A stretch of DNA of 49,088 nt, from assembly GCF_023151265.1 (NCBI RefSeq), contig NZ_JAKLJH010000029.1:1-49088 (forward strand). The letters run 5' to 3'. The notes below the pieces were generated by a model. That model had not been told where the DNA came from. It saw only the letters and a list, made by a program, of their open reading frames with translations, and did not search any database. Of this stretch, positions 25,045-34,727 are shown piece by piece (position 1 is the first letter of the stretch; each line of letters begins with the position of its first letter). Made by a program: the position numbers and the translations under genes. Origin of the DNA: Flavobacterium sp. Its GTDB lineage: Bacteria; Bacteroidota; Bacteroidia; Flavobacteriales; Flavobacteriaceae.

Positions 25045-26055
25045 TTATTGGTTTATCTTGATTAATTCAATTTCAAAAATTAAATCTGCATTTGGAGGAA
25101 TAACACCGCCAGCACCTCTTTCACCATAAGCCAAATTAGAAGGAATATAGAATTTGTATTTAGAACCTTCAGGCATTAATTGAACACCTTCTGTCCAACC
25201 TTTAATTACTTGGTTTAAGCCAAAATCGATAGTTTCTCCTCTTTGTACACTACTGTCAAAAACTTTTCCGTCTAATAACATTCCTGTATAATGTACTTTA
25301 ACGTTACTTGTTGCAACTGGTTTGTTTCCTGTTCCTTCTTGTAATACAATATATTTTAAACCACTTGGTGTAGTTGCTGCATTTGCAAATTCTTTTAAAG
25401 CTTTTTCTTTAGCTTCTTTTTGTTTTTCTACAGCTAATTTTTCAGCTGCTTCTTTTTTTACAAAGTAATCAGCAAACGTTTTTTCGGCATTGAATTTTTT
25501 AGCTTCTTTTCCTACTCTAATAATCTTTATAGAAGTAATTATATCATCTTGTACAATTTTATCAACAATGTCTAATCCGCTAGTTACATGTCCAAAAACG
25601 GTGTGTTTTCCATCTAACCATGGTGTAGCTTTGTGAGTGATAAAAAACTGACTTCCGTTAGTAGCTGGTCCAGCATTTGCCATTGATAAAATTCCTTTAC
25701 CAGAATGCTTTAAATCAGCAACAATTTCATCATCAAATTTATAACCTGGACCACCCGAACCTTTTCCATCAGGACAACCACCTTGAATCATAAAATCAGC
25801 GATAACGCGGTGAAATTTTAAACCGTTATAGTATGGTTTTCCTTTAAATTTCGCATCTGCTTTTGGATTTTTCCCTTCAGCAAGCGAAATAAAATTAGCA
25901 ACTGTAACAGGTGTTTTTTTGTATTCTAAAGTTGCTACAATTTTTCCTTTTGTTGTGTTGAATTCAGCAAAAATTCCTTCTTGTGTTTTGTTTTGTGCTA
26001 CAGAAAATGTGGTGTAGCTTAACACTAGTATTAATAATTTAGAAATGTTTTTCAT
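25045..26055 (-). CDS. Periplasmic cyclophilin-FKBP fusion isomerase
   Basis: Two-domain peptidylprolyl isomerase. After a signal peptide ([21 protein letters not shown]) comes a cyclophilin domain (about 25-190; [46 protein letters not shown]), then a Lys/Glu/Ala-rich helical linker, then an FKBP domain (about 235-335; [36 protein letters not shown]). Catalytic-pocket residues of both domains appear present. It is 8 nt downstream of a paralogue, as the last gene of the gldI operon. Confidence 0.92.
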   Translation of the reverse strand: MKNISKLLILVLSYTTFSVAQNKTQEGIFAEFNTTKGKIVATLEYKKTPVTVANFISLAEGKNPKADAKFKGKPYYNGLKFHRVIADFMIQGGCPDGKGSGGPGYKFDDEIVADLKHSGKGILSMANAGPATNGSQFFITHKATPWLDGKHTVFGHVTSGLDIVDKIVQDDIITSIKIIRVGKEAKKFNAEKTFADYFVKKEAAEKLAVEKQKEAKEKALKEFANAATTPSGLKYIVLQEGTGNKPVATSNVKVHYTGMLLDGKVFDSSVQRGETIDFGLNQVIKGWTEGVQLMPEGSKYKFYIPSNLAYGERGAGGVIPPNADLIFEIELIKINQ

Positions 26056-26063
26056 TTTATTTT

Positions 26064-27152
26064 TTAGTTTGTTGGTTTAAATTCTAAAAGTTCCACTTCA
26101 AATACAATATTTGCGTTAGGAGGGATAACATCACCAGCGCCTTCTTGACCATATCCTAATTCTGAAGGGATATACAACATTAATTTGTCTCCAAAGTTCA
26201 TCATGTTAATTCCTTCAATAAATCCAGGAATAAATTGAAGATTTCCTATTGTTGATGGAATAGGAGTATAGCCACCTTGTTGTGCTCTTTGTTGATTAAA
26301 TTTCCCAAATAATTTTGCAACATCTTCGTAACTCGTATCAAAAAGCTGACCGTTTTCTAAATATCCAGCGTAATTAACATTAACTTGAGTTCCATTTGAA
26401 GGTTTTTTATCGCCACCTTTTTTAATGATTTGATAAATTAAACCTGATTTTGTTTTGGTTCCTGTTGCTTTTAAAGTGGTAATTTCTTTAGCTTTATTTT
26501 CAATAATTTGCTTTGCTTTTTCTTCTGCTTCTTTAATTTCTTTAGCAACCGAAGAATAGTAGTTTTTGAAAATCTTTACGGCATCAAACTTTTTAGCCGT
26601 ATTTCCAATTCTAATAATTGTGATTTTTTCTATCACATCATCAGCAGTGATAGTATTAATGATTTCTAATCCTTCAACTACTTCACCAAAAACAGTATGC
26701 ATATTATCTAGCCAAGGTGTTTCTTTGTGAGTGATGAAAAACTGGCTTCCATTAGTACTTGGTCCAGCATTAGCCATTGATAAAATCCCGGCTTTTGAAT
26801 GTCTTAAATCAGGATGAAATTCATCTTTAAATTTATAACCTGGTCCACCAGAACCATCTCCATTCGGATCGCCACCTTGAATCATAAAATCAGCAATTAC
26901 ACGGTGAAATTTTAATCCGTCGTAAAAAGGTTTTCCTTTAAATTCTTCGCTTACGAAAGGATTTTTTCCCTCGGCTAAGGTTACGAAATTAGCAACTGTA
27001 TTCGGAACTTTTTCAAATTCTAATTTTACAATCATGTTTCCTTTTGAGGTTTCAATATCGGCATACAAACCTTCTTTAAGGTTGTCATAAGATTTCGAAC
27101 AGGAAGCAAAAAATGTAACAATGCTTAATAATAAAATGGAAGTAATTTTCAT
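26064..27152 (-). CDS. Lipoprotein cyclophilin-FKBP fusion isomerase
   Basis: Paralogue of the next gene. It carries a lipoprotein signal instead of a cleaved secretory peptide, with the lipobox cysteine at residue 18 (VTFFASC). The cyclophilin domain ([35 protein letters not shown]) is followed by a helical linker ([19 protein letters not shown]) and an FKBP domain ending in [20 protein letters not shown]. The FKBP domain has an insertion ([18 protein letters not shown]) absent from the downstream paralogue. Probably attached to a membrane facing the periplasm. Confidence 0.92.
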   Translation of the reverse strand: MKITSILLLSIVTFFASCSKSYDNLKEGLYADIETSKGNMIVKLEFEKVPNTVANFVTLAEGKNPFVSEEFKGKPFYDGLKFHRVIADFMIQGGDPNGDGSGGPGYKFKDEFHPDLRHSKAGILSMANAGPSTNGSQFFITHKETPWLDNMHTVFGEVVEGLEIINTITADDVIEKITIIRIGNTAKKFDAVKIFKNYYSSVAKEIKEAEEKAKQIIENKAKEITTLKATGTKTKSGLIYQIIKKGGDKKPSNGTQVNVNYAGYLENGQLFDTSYEDVAKLFGKFNQQRAQQGGYTPIPSTIGNLQFIPGFIEGINMMNFGDKLMLYIPSELGYGQEGAGDVIPPNANIVFEVELLEFKPTN

Positions 27153-27158
27153 TAGGTA

Positions 27159-27716
27159 TTAATTTTTAGCTTGAGTATCAACTTTTATATCGTTTAAACT
27201 TACAGTACAAATTAGAGGTTCGTTAGTCCCAATTTTTTTATCATCACCATGATAGCCGTACGCCATGTGTGATGGAAACAAGAAAGTGACAGTTTCTCCC
27301 TTTTTCATTAATTTGATTCCGTCTCGCAATCCCATCATAATGTTTTCTTTATCTACGTAATAAACTTGAGGTTTTGTATCGGCAATTGTGTAAATAATTC
27401 TGCTTTTTAAATCTTTGATTTCATAATCAAAAAAAGCAATATCACCTCTTTTAGGAGTAGGTGTAATTTCGTCTACTTTTGTTTCGTATTTGTACCAATA
27501 TCCCTTGTTTGAAGCGATGTATGATTTTAAAGAATCGTTTTTAATAATTTCAGCAATTAAATCTTCTTCGTCAGCGATTAATATTTTGTTTCGCTCAATA
27601 GATTCTTTTATGAAAGTTCCTGAAGTGTGAGAAATAGGTTTTCTAGCTTGTTGCTGTTGCGAACAACTTGCTAAGAAAATCATTGCTCCAAATAGGAATA
27701 GGTTTTGAATTTTCAT
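27159..27716 (-). CDS. gldI: Gliding-motility lipoprotein GldI (FKBP-type isomerase)
   Basis: FKBP-like lipoprotein needed for gliding in Flavobacterium, probably by folding gliding/T9SS proteins. The lipobox cysteine is C18 (MIFLASC). The C-terminal half (GLRDGIKLMKKGETVTFLFP, MAYGYHGDDKKIGTNEPL) is an FKBP fold. The 185-aa length and N-terminal Gln-rich stretch (SQQQQARK) match GldI. It lies 2 nt downstream of the DHH gene and 6 nt upstream of the first cyclophilin-FKBP gene, all in one operon. Assignment rests on my recollection of the GldI family. Confidence 0.85.
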   Translation of the reverse strand: MKIQNLFLFGAMIFLASCSQQQQARKPISHTSGTFIKESIERNKILIADEEDLIAEIIKNDSLKSYIASNKGYWYKYETKVDEITPTPKRGDIAFFDYEIKDLKSRIIYTIADTKPQVYYVDKENIMMGLRDGIKLMKKGETVTFLFPSHMAYGYHGDDKKIGTNEPLICTVSLNDIKVDTQAKN

Positions 27717-27718
27717 AA

Positions 27719-28729
27719 TTATTTTTTTTCTGTTGCTAAAATAGCAATAAATTGTTGTATCGTTTCGTCTAAATTTGAAAAAGATTTTCCACCAGCGGCA
27801 TTGATGTGTCCACCTCCATTGAAATGATTTCGCGCAAATTGATTTACATCAAAATCACCTTGTGAACGGAATGAAATTTTGATAATTCCTTCTTCTTTGT
27901 TTTCGATGAAAATGGCAGTAAAATCAATTCCTTTGATGCTTAAACCGTAGTTTACGATTCCTTCTGTATCTCCTTTTTGATGCCCAAATTCGTTTAACTC
28001 GTCTTGGGTTAAAGTAATATAAGTTGTTTTGTATTCAGGAAGCATTTTCAAATTCTGAAGAGCTTTTCCTAATAACAACAAACGATTGTATGATGAATTA
28101 TCGAAAAGTAAATTATGAATTTCGCTGTTGTTGATGCCTTTTTCAATTAAATTGGCAACACATTTGTGAGTAGCACTGGTAGTTTTTGGAAAACGGAAAC
28201 TTCCAGAATCGGTAACAATTCCAGTATATAAACACGTTGCAACTGTTTTGTTGATTAGATTTTCAAAGCCTAATTGGTGAATAAAATCATACACCATTTC
28301 ACAAGTTGAACCATAAGCGGTATCTGAAAAAGTATATGTTGCATAACCATCTGGCGCTTGATGATGGTCAATCATTACACTTGGAACTGTTAGTGTTTTC
28401 AGTGCATTTTCCATTTGGTCACCAGTTCGATGCAAAGCGTTAAAATCTAATGTAAAAAGTAATTCAGTTTTTTCTAAAATGGCTTTACAAGTATCAAAAC
28501 TGCGTTCAAAAATTATAACTTTTTCGCTTTCTGGTAACCAATCTAAGAAATCGGGAAATTCGTTTGGAGCCATAACAATTACTTCATGTTGTAATTGTTT
28601 TAATGTGTGATATAAGCCTAAAGTTGAACCCATAGCGTCTCCATCTGGATTTCTATGTGGTACAATTGTAATTTTTTTTGGTGTAGCTAAAAGCGATTTT
28701 ATAGCTTCAATTTCGTGTATTTGCATCAT
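27719..28729 (-). CDS. DHH-family phosphoesterase (NrnA-like nanoRNase / pAp phosphatase)
   Basis: Predicted hydrolase of short oligoribonucleotides and/or 3'-phosphoadenosine 5'-phosphate. The metal motifs of the DHH domain are visible: PHRNPDGDAMGS near residue 24, TLDFNALHR, and IDHHQAPDGY (the DHH motif). The DHHA1 domain ends with the glycine-rich GGGHINAAGG. The cytoplasmic product, 336 aa, fits NrnA. It is the first gene of the gldI/foldase operon. Two start methionines are consecutive-like (MMQIHE); a TATATTCG box ends at the start codon itself, so the transcript may be leaderless. Confidence 0.88.
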   Translation of the reverse strand: MMQIHEIEAIKSLLATPKKITIVPHRNPDGDAMGSTLGLYHTLKQLQHEVIVMAPNEFPDFLDWLPESEKVIIFERSFDTCKAILEKTELLFTLDFNALHRTGDQMENALKTLTVPSVMIDHHQAPDGYATYTFSDTAYGSTCEMVYDFIHQLGFENLINKTVATCLYTGIVTDSGSFRFPKTTSATHKCVANLIEKGINNSEIHNLLFDNSSYNRLLLLGKALQNLKMLPEYKTTYITLTQDELNEFGHQKGDTEGIVNYGLSIKGIDFTAIFIENKEEGIIKISFRSQGDFDVNQFARNHFNGGGHINAAGGKSFSNLDETIQQFIAILATEKK

Positions 28730-28773
28730 ACTGCGAATATATTATTTTGTAAGCTATTCTGCAATTATTATAC

Positions 28774-30795
28774 CTAACGTTTTAATGTAAAGTGTCCTTT
28801 TACCGATTTGCCGTTTGTTAATTTGATTTCAAACCAATAATCGCTTGCAGGTAAAAGATTTCCATTGAAAGTTCCGTTCCAGCCTTCACTCGAACCTGAT
28901 ATTTGTTTAAGTAATTTTCCATATCGGTCAAAAACGGTAATAATACTATTTTCTAAATTTCGTTTTTCGAGATTTTTAATATACCAAGTATCGTTGTACC
29001 CATCATTATTTGGAGTGAAATATTTTGGATAATCTAAAATGTAAAACGTTTCGAAAACAATACCACAACCTTTTTTGTCTTGAATATAAACCGTGTATTC
29101 GCCTGCATTCAGATTGCTGAAAACATTAGAATCTTGATAGTTAACTCCATCTAAAGAAAATTCATAATCACCTAAACTTGAAGCAGCAACTTGAATAATT
29201 GCTGAATTATTTTCTTGAAAATCGTTAATAATTATATCTTCAATTGTTGCAATTCCTGATGCTTCAATGGTAAACGTTTTAGTTTTAGAACAGTTTAAAG
29301 CATTGGTAAGTGTTACTTCATAAATTCCTCCTGAGTTTACTGTGATTTGTTGGGTAAACTGTGGTGGAATTGTATTCCATTCGTAAGATGAAAATCCGCT
29401 TCCAGCATCTAAAGTTAAAATAGAATCTTCGCAAAGACCGATAGTTTCATCTACTAAAATTGTATCAAATATATTTACTACTAAATTCACAGGATAATCA
29501 GAATAACAACCTTGAACATTCATGATTCTGGCATAAATGGTTTGATTGTTTGGAATTGTATTGGTATAATTTGTTGGCAAAGCAGTTGTGCTTGTAGGAA
29601 TTTCAAAAAATGAAACGACATAACCTGCAGGAAGATTAGTAAATAATAGATTTTTAATGTTATCTAAATTAAATACTGTTTTGCCATCTTGATTTGCGTC
29701 AGCATCACATTCTGTAAATAAATCCTGATTGATTACTAACGATTCTGCGTATTCGATTTTAAGTGTATTTGAAGGCGGAGAACACGTGGTGCCATAAAAA
29801 ATATCTACCGTATAATCTCCAGCTGATGTAATAGTATAAGTCGAATTTATTGCGCCTAGAATTTGATTCCCATTTTGAAACCATTGGTAACCCGTTGCTC
29901 CAACTTGAGTTGCATCAACAGTTAAAGTTTCGCCAGGACAAAGTGGATTTCCTGTTGCAATTAAGCGGTCTACTCCTAAATCGATTCCGAAATTAAAACT
30001 TCCACCTTTTAAGAATATGGCTGAGTCATAACGGTAATTTCCTTCATCTGCAATGACTAATTTAATATGATAAGTTTGACCAGGAACTACATCGGCTTGG
30101 GCTGTTAAAACGGTGGTTTGTCCATTAAAATTGGTAGGATGAGTAGTTCCGTTGAAAGCATCAAAATAAGCTGCATTTGCTGGCGGACAAATTGTGCCAG
30201 GACCACGAACGGTGTTCACTTTTACGGGTATATTTGTGCCAGGAATTATGGCTAAATTATCATAGGTAGTAGCACTTGCTTCTTTTAGTAAAAATGCAAA
30301 ACCATCAGTAAAATTACATTGATTAGAAGATGGACTTGTTAAATATTGTTCGGATGAAAAAATGTAATCAAAACTGATTCTATTTCCTAAGGGAATAAAA
30401 TCGAATTCTAAAACAGTAGCATTAAAAGTGTTACTTAATCCTAAAGCATCGTTTAAGTCAGAATCGCCATTCCAACCCATGCCACCACCGTCGTCTGAAA
30501 GATAACTATTTGGTCCGGGAGCGTTATTTATTTTTCCTGTAGAAAGAATAATTCCGTTTTCAAAAGGAAATGTAGTTCCTGTAGCATCAAAATAGCCAAA
30601 ACTTTTTTCTCCAGTGGCAAAATTTCCTCCTGAAACACTCACATTAAAAACGTTAGCACAAGGACTGTTGATTAAGATATCTTCAACTAAATCTTGCGGG
30701 GTGTAACTTTCATCAACCGAAATATTTTGTGCGTTTCCAAATTGGATTCCAAGCCCAAAAATTAAACAGAAAATGATATATTTTAATATACTCAT
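28774..30795 (-). CDS. Large surface protein with choice-of-anchor-L-like domain and T9SS type B sorting signal
   Basis: A 673-aa exported protein. Signal peptide (MSILKYIIFCLIFGLGIQFGNAQ), then a 'choice-of-anchor L'-like domain (about 25-270; SPCANVFNVSVSGGNFATGE, ILSTGKINNAPGPNSYLSDD, FDYIFSSEQYL), then Ig-like/PKD-like repeats, and finally a gliding-motility-associated C-terminal domain (FTPNNDGYNDTWYI ... ITVFDRYGKLLKQISG ... GNLLPASDYWFEIKLTNG). This C-terminus is the type B T9SS signal, so the protein should be exported and surface-anchored, perhaps by fused or SprB-like machinery. An adhesin-like role is inferred. Confidence 0.88.
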   Translation of the reverse strand: MSILKYIIFCLIFGLGIQFGNAQNISVDESYTPQDLVEDILINSPCANVFNVSVSGGNFATGEKSFGYFDATGTTFPFENGIILSTGKINNAPGPNSYLSDDGGGMGWNGDSDLNDALGLSNTFNATVLEFDFIPLGNRISFDYIFSSEQYLTSPSSNQCNFTDGFAFLLKEASATTYDNLAIIPGTNIPVKVNTVRGPGTICPPANAAYFDAFNGTTHPTNFNGQTTVLTAQADVVPGQTYHIKLVIADEGNYRYDSAIFLKGGSFNFGIDLGVDRLIATGNPLCPGETLTVDATQVGATGYQWFQNGNQILGAINSTYTITSAGDYTVDIFYGTTCSPPSNTLKIEYAESLVINQDLFTECDADANQDGKTVFNLDNIKNLLFTNLPAGYVVSFFEIPTSTTALPTNYTNTIPNNQTIYARIMNVQGCYSDYPVNLVVNIFDTILVDETIGLCEDSILTLDAGSGFSSYEWNTIPPQFTQQITVNSGGIYEVTLTNALNCSKTKTFTIEASGIATIEDIIINDFQENNSAIIQVAASSLGDYEFSLDGVNYQDSNVFSNLNAGEYTVYIQDKKGCGIVFETFYILDYPKYFTPNNDGYNDTWYIKNLEKRNLENSIITVFDRYGKLLKQISGSSEGWNGTFNGNLLPASDYWFEIKLTNGKSVKGHFTLKR

Positions 30796-30803
30796 AGCAT
30801 CGG

Positions 30804-30832
30804 CAAAGATACTACAAATCGCGCTTTTTCAA
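30804..30832 (-). promoter_or_regulatory. Promoter of the T9SS type B protein, nearly leaderless
   Basis: Minus strand: TTG (30830-30832), 18-nt spacer, TATCTTTG (30804-30811). The -7 box ends 8 nt before the ATG at 30795, leaving room for only a few leader bases. Confidence 0.6.
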
Positions 30833-31663
30833 AATGTAATAAGATGTTAAAATAAATATAAATGTCCAGACTAAAACAATGCTGATTTGTGAGAAATGAA
30901 TGCTGTAATCTTTTGCGGCTTGAGCTCCTCCAACTGCATTTTCTATTGTTTTAATTGCGCTTAATCTGGTGATTGGTTCTTTTACTAAATTACTCATCGC
31001 TTCAATTGGAAAGTACTGAATAATAGTGTCTCCGAAGTTTTTATGTTTGTCATCGCCACCTAAGATTACAAATTTTACTATCCAATAAAAGATATTTTCT
31101 GCAACAAACCAAACAAATAAAAATCCCAAAGCAAAAGCACTTCGTTTTACTAAAATCCCTAAGAACAAACAGAAAGAGAAAAAGGCAAAAAGTTTGATGA
31201 AAAAAGCTAACAAATACTCTAAGTCTGTGAAAACGATTGATAATTCATTGTAGGAAGAAAATGAATATCCTAAAATTAATGACATTATGAATACAAAAAC
31301 TGTTGAAGCTATAGCAAAACTAGCAACAACTAAAAACTTAGAAAGTATAAATTCTTTTTTGCTTAAACCATCAATAAGGTTTTGTTTTAGCGTACCGTAA
31401 GTGTATTCATTTGCCATCATGGAAACAATTACAATAGCTAAAAATATCTTGAAAAATGCCGCAACATAAGTATTAAAATGCCAAATGTATGGGAAATTGA
31501 AAATTCCTTGGTCAGCAATTCTGATTTCGAAAGTTCCAATGCTAAATTTAATAGAAGCAATTAAGGCAATGAAACTTAATAAGACAAAATAGGTTAATAA
31601 TAAAACGCGACTGGCTTTGTTTTTCCAAATTTTTTGAAATTCTATAGAAAGTAATCTTTTCAT
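30812..31663 (-). CDS. ABC-2 type transporter permease
   Basis: Membrane subunit of an ABC-2 family exporter. 283 aa with about six predicted TM segments (for example VLLLTYFVLLSFIALIASI, FFKIFLAIVIVSMMA, FAIASTVFVFIMSLILGYSF, FSFCLFLGILV, FALGFLFVWFVAENIFYWIV, ISIVLVWTFIFILTSYYIL). The 'NEYTYGTLKQNLIDGLSKKEFILSKF' loop after TM2 is typical of ABC-2 permeases adjacent to CcmA-like ATPases. It follows its ATPase by 6 nt. The substrate is unknown. Confidence 0.88.
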   Translation of the reverse strand: MKRLLSIEFQKIWKNKASRVLLLTYFVLLSFIALIASIKFSIGTFEIRIADQGIFNFPYIWHFNTYVAAFFKIFLAIVIVSMMANEYTYGTLKQNLIDGLSKKEFILSKFLVVASFAIASTVFVFIMSLILGYSFSSYNELSIVFTDLEYLLAFFIKLFAFFSFCLFLGILVKRSAFALGFLFVWFVAENIFYWIVKFVILGGDDKHKNFGDTIIQYFPIEAMSNLVKEPITRLSAIKTIENAVGGAQAAKDYSIHFSQISIVLVWTFIFILTSYYILKKRDL

Positions 31664-31669
31664 CGGTGG

Positions 31670-32566
31670 TTAGTTTTTTGTTAATTCAAGGAATTGTTCT
31701 TCAAGGCTGTTTTTTCTTTTTACAAGGTGTTCTAAAACAATGTTTTGCTCAAATAAGTATGAATTCAAATCCTGAGCAGCAATGTCTTGTTTTAAATACA
31801 CCAAAAGTTTTCCATCTTCTTCAATAGTGTTTTCTATAAAAGAATGTTGGTCTAAAACGGATTTTAATTGAACAATATCATTTGATTTTAGTTCGAAGAA
31901 ACTGTTGTTCTCAATCATGTTATGCACGGTTCCTTGATACAACATTTCGCCTTTTCGTAAAACTACCACATGACTACACACTTTTTCTACTTCGTCTAAC
32001 AAATGCGAAGCCAATAAAATGGTTGTTCCTTGTGATGCAATTACTTTAATAATATCTCGAATTTGACGAATTCCTTGCGGATCTAAACCGTTGGTAGGTT
32101 CATCTAAGATTAGGATTTCTGGATCGTTTAATAGGGCAGAAGCAATAGCTAAACGTTGTTTCATTCCTAAAGAATAAGTTTTGAATTTGTCGTTTTTGCG
32201 TTCTAAAAGTCCTACTAATTCTAATTTCTCGTCTACTTTTGAAAATGGCGTCCCCTTGATTTTACAAACCAATTCCAAATTTTCTTTGGCCGTCATGTAT
32301 GGGTAAAAGTTCGGTCGTTCGATGATGGCACCTACTTTTTTCAAGGCGTCATGTGTTGCAACTTTTCCGCCAAACCATTCAAAATCGCCTGAAGTTTTAT
32401 TGACAACATTTAATACAATTCCTAAAGTGGTTGATTTTCCAGAGCCGTTGGGTCCAAGAATTCCGTAAACATTTCCTTTTTTGATTTCAAAAGACACGTT
32501 TTTAACTGCGTGCAAATGTTTATTGAAAATCTTGTTTAGATTCGAGATTTTTAAAATGGTTTCCAA
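31670..32566 (-). CDS. ABC transporter ATP-binding protein (CcmA-like)
   Basis: ATPase partner of the downstream ABC-2 permease. Walker A GPNGSGKST near residue 38, signature YSLGMKQRLAIASALL (LGMKQ form common in CcmA-type exporters), Walker B ILILDEPTNGLDP, H-loop ASHLL. The C-terminal 80 residues are extra and probably contact the permease. The start is a TTG (32564-32566); no in-frame ATG exists between it and the next upstream stop. No identifiable substrate gene is adjacent. Confidence 0.9.
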   Translation of the reverse strand: METILKISNLNKIFNKHLHAVKNVSFEIKKGNVYGILGPNGSGKSTTLGIVLNVVNKTSGDFEWFGGKVATHDALKKVGAIIERPNFYPYMTAKENLELVCKIKGTPFSKVDEKLELVGLLERKNDKFKTYSLGMKQRLAIASALLNDPEILILDEPTNGLDPQGIRQIRDIIKVIASQGTTILLASHLLDEVEKVCSHVVVLRKGEMLYQGTVHNMIENNSFFELKSNDIVQLKSVLDQHSFIENTIEEDGKLLVYLKQDIAAQDLNSYLFEQNIVLEHLVKRKNSLEEQFLELTKN

Positions 32567-32638
32567 GTTTGTTCGTTTTTTGATTTAAATATAAGACGAA
32601 CGAATTTTAGATTTGTTACGGATTAAATTTATTGCAAA

Positions 32639-32676
32639 TAAAAAATCCCTAACATTATGGCTTGGTCAGGGATTTT
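32639..32676 (-). terminator. Intrinsic terminator after the AarF gene
   Basis: On the minus strand AAAATCCCTGAC ... GTTAGGGATTTTTTA: a 9-11 bp stem and T-run just beyond the stop at 32696. It separates the TetR-AarF unit from the ABC genes. Confidence 0.75.
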
Positions 32677-32695
32677 AAGTAAACTTGGAGCAAAA

Positions 32696-34006
32696 TTAAT
32701 ATTGTATAAAGTTGTTGATTTTTACATTTTTAGCTTTTAAATCGTGCATTAAATTGTATAAACCAAAGAAGGTTCTATTGATATAAATGAAATGTTTGGA
32801 ACCGCGATTTCCGTTCATGTTTCTTAATTCGGTGCTTTTTGAATAGCGTTCGCCTAAATCGGCAATTTGACCGAAAAATTCTTCGTCTGAAAAATCAAAT
32901 TCTTCTGCATGAAATGGTCTTGCGAATAAACTTAATAATTCGTGAAACATTGCTGTGAAAAACTCGGTTTCTTCTTTAGAATCGTCTGTTCTTAATATTT
33001 CTAACTCATAAAGTTTCGATTTAAAGAATTCAGGATTGTTCAAGTTTTCTTTTTTCGCCAATTCAAAATACGGTACATAAAAATCATTCGGAACTTCTTT
33101 GATACACCCAAAATCCAATGCAATTAGTTTAGTATCTTTCGTTATTAAGAAGTTTCCAGGATGTGGATCGGCATGTACCTTTTTCAAATTGTGCATTTGG
33201 AACATATAAAAATCCCAAAGCGTTTGTCCTAAAATATTCGATTTTTCAGTATCAGTATTATGAGCAGTGAATTCTGATAAATGCTCACCTGTCATCCAAT
33301 CCATCGTGATGATTTTCTCTGAAGACCAATCTGGATAATACTTTGGAAAAATCAAATTTGGGATGTTTTGACAAGCTTCGGCCATTTCAATACTTTGTTT
33401 GACTTCGTTGATGTAATTGGTTTCTTCAATCAATTTGTCTTCAACTTCTTTAAAGTATTTATCGGAATCTTTTCCTTTAATATTGAACATTTTTATCGCA
33501 ATTGGTTTTACCATTGCCAAATCTGAACTAATACTTTCAGCCACTCCAGGATATTGAATTTTCACAGCAAGATTTTTCCCATCCTTGCTCGCTTGGTGCA
33601 CTTGACCAATGCTCGCAGCGTTTATTGAAGTGGCGTTAAAAGTGTCAAATATTTCGTTTGGCTGTTTACCAAAGTAATTTTTAAAGGTTTTGTTTACCAA
33701 TGGTGGCGATAATGGTGGAACCGAAAATTGTGCCAATGAAAATTTCTCCACATAAGCACGAGGCAAAATACTTTTGTCCATGCTTAGCATTTGCGCTACT
33801 TTCAAAGCGCTACCCTTCATTTGTTTTAACCCGTCGTAAATGTCAGAAGCGTTGTTTAAATTCAGATTTTCTTTGGCTTCTTCTTCGGTTTTAGTGATTT
33901 TGTCACCGTAATATTTAAGATAATTCACACCTACTTTTGCACCGGTTTGAATCAGTTTAGAAGCACGTTGAATTTTTGATGTTGGGATACTATCGATTGT
34001 TTTCAT
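32696..34006 (-). CDS. AarF/ABC1/UbiB atypical kinase
   Basis: Atypical protein-kinase-like (ADCK/UbiB) protein; members act in quinone or lipid metabolism. Start moved to MKTIDSIPTSKIQRASKL (34006), since the upstream 18 codons overlap the TetR gene. Motifs: the GSALKVAQMLSMD stretch (the family's KxGQ-like region), the AxxxIGQVHQA nucleotide-binding segment with NLAVKIQYPG, the catalytic ADPHPGNFLI and the DFG motif in ALDFGCIKEVP. No TM segment is evident. It follows a TetR gene by 4 nt, so the two are co-transcribed; the regulator probably controls this kinase. The substrate is unknown. Confidence 0.88.
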   Translation of the reverse strand: MKTIDSIPTSKIQRASKLIQTGAKVGVNYLKYYGDKITKTEEEAKENLNLNNASDIYDGLKQMKGSALKVAQMLSMDKSILPRAYVEKFSLAQFSVPPLSPPLVNKTFKNYFGKQPNEIFDTFNATSINAASIGQVHQASKDGKNLAVKIQYPGVAESISSDLAMVKPIAIKMFNIKGKDSDKYFKEVEDKLIEETNYINEVKQSIEMAEACQNIPNLIFPKYYPDWSSEKIITMDWMTGEHLSEFTAHNTDTEKSNILGQTLWDFYMFQMHNLKKVHADPHPGNFLITKDTKLIALDFGCIKEVPNDFYVPYFELAKKENLNNPEFFKSKLYELEILRTDDSKEETEFFTAMFHELLSLFARPFHAEEFDFSDEEFFGQIADLGERYSKSTELRNMNGNRGSKHFIYINRTFFGLYNLMHDLKAKNVKINNFIQY

Positions 34007-34010
34007 GTGA

Positions 34011-34670
34011 TTACATTTTAAATGAGCTTCTTTCTTGCCACATGAATTTTCCAAAATCAATTAAACTTTTGAATGGAGTAGTATCCATTAAATCAAAACT
34101 AGTATTAACTGATTTTTCAATGAAAATATCGGTTTTTTCGAATGAAATTGAGGTGTCTTCAATCCAAAATTTTAGAGTGAATAAAAATTGGAACCAAGCC
34201 ATTTCACTAATTGTTTTCTCTTGAAATTCGATTAATTTTTCTTGTTTTAAATCGATTTTTTCAATTTCTAAAGTGTCGTAAAACTGTTTGAAGCTTTTTC
34301 TTAATTCACTTAGTTTGGATAAACTTTTCAATTTGTTTTTGTCTTCTTTCAACAATGCAACAACAAAACTTCTGTTTGCCGTTAGCATTTCGAAATAAGT
34401 GAAATAGAAACTCAACAATTGCGTGCGAGCATCGTAAGAAGCGAATTCTTCACTATTTCCTAATAATTCTAATGTATTATCGAACAGCGAAGTGAAAAAG
34501 TTTTGCTCAATTTGGTTAAAAGAAGCATAGTGTTTGTAAAACAAACCTTCCTCAAAACCAGCATGTTTGGCAAACAAATAAACCGATTTCGGTTGCTTGT
34601 TGTGTTCTAAGAAATAATCGATGTATAAACTTAAAATGCCTTCTTTGTTTATTTCTTTCTTCTTTGCCAT
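34011..34670 (-). CDS. TetR-like transcriptional regulator
   Basis: Start at MAKKKEINKEGILSLYIDYF (34670) rather than the track start at 34691. The first 50 residues form a TetR-type DNA-binding bundle (QPKSVYLFAKHAGFEEGLFYKHYASF is the helix-turn-helix, with the usual 'F/YKHY' end). The C-terminal ligand domain is helical, with no recognised subfamily; the 'YDARTQLLSFYFTYFEML' region resembles TetR proteins found next to AarF kinases in flavobacteria. It is 4 nt from the AarF start. A TACCTTTG box and a 16-bp palindrome lie upstream, so autorepression is likely. Confidence 0.8.
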   Translation of the reverse strand: MAKKKEINKEGILSLYIDYFLEHNKQPKSVYLFAKHAGFEEGLFYKHYASFNQIEQNFFTSLFDNTLELLGNSEEFASYDARTQLLSFYFTYFEMLTANRSFVVALLKEDKNKLKSLSKLSELRKSFKQFYDTLEIEKIDLKQEKLIEFQEKTISEMAWFQFLFTLKFWIEDTSISFEKTDIFIEKSVNTSFDLMDTTPFKSLIDFGKFMWQERSSFKM

Positions 34671-34688
34671 GATTCTAAATATTTTTCT

Positions 34689-34696
34689 CAAAGGTA
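34689..34696 (-). promoter_or_regulatory. Putative -7 box of the TetR-AarF unit
   Basis: TACCTTTG on the minus strand (TAnnTTTG), 18 nt before the TetR start codon. Confidence 0.55.
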
Positions 34697-34727
34697 CAGA
34701 ATGTTTAATTTAAAACCAAAAATGTTA

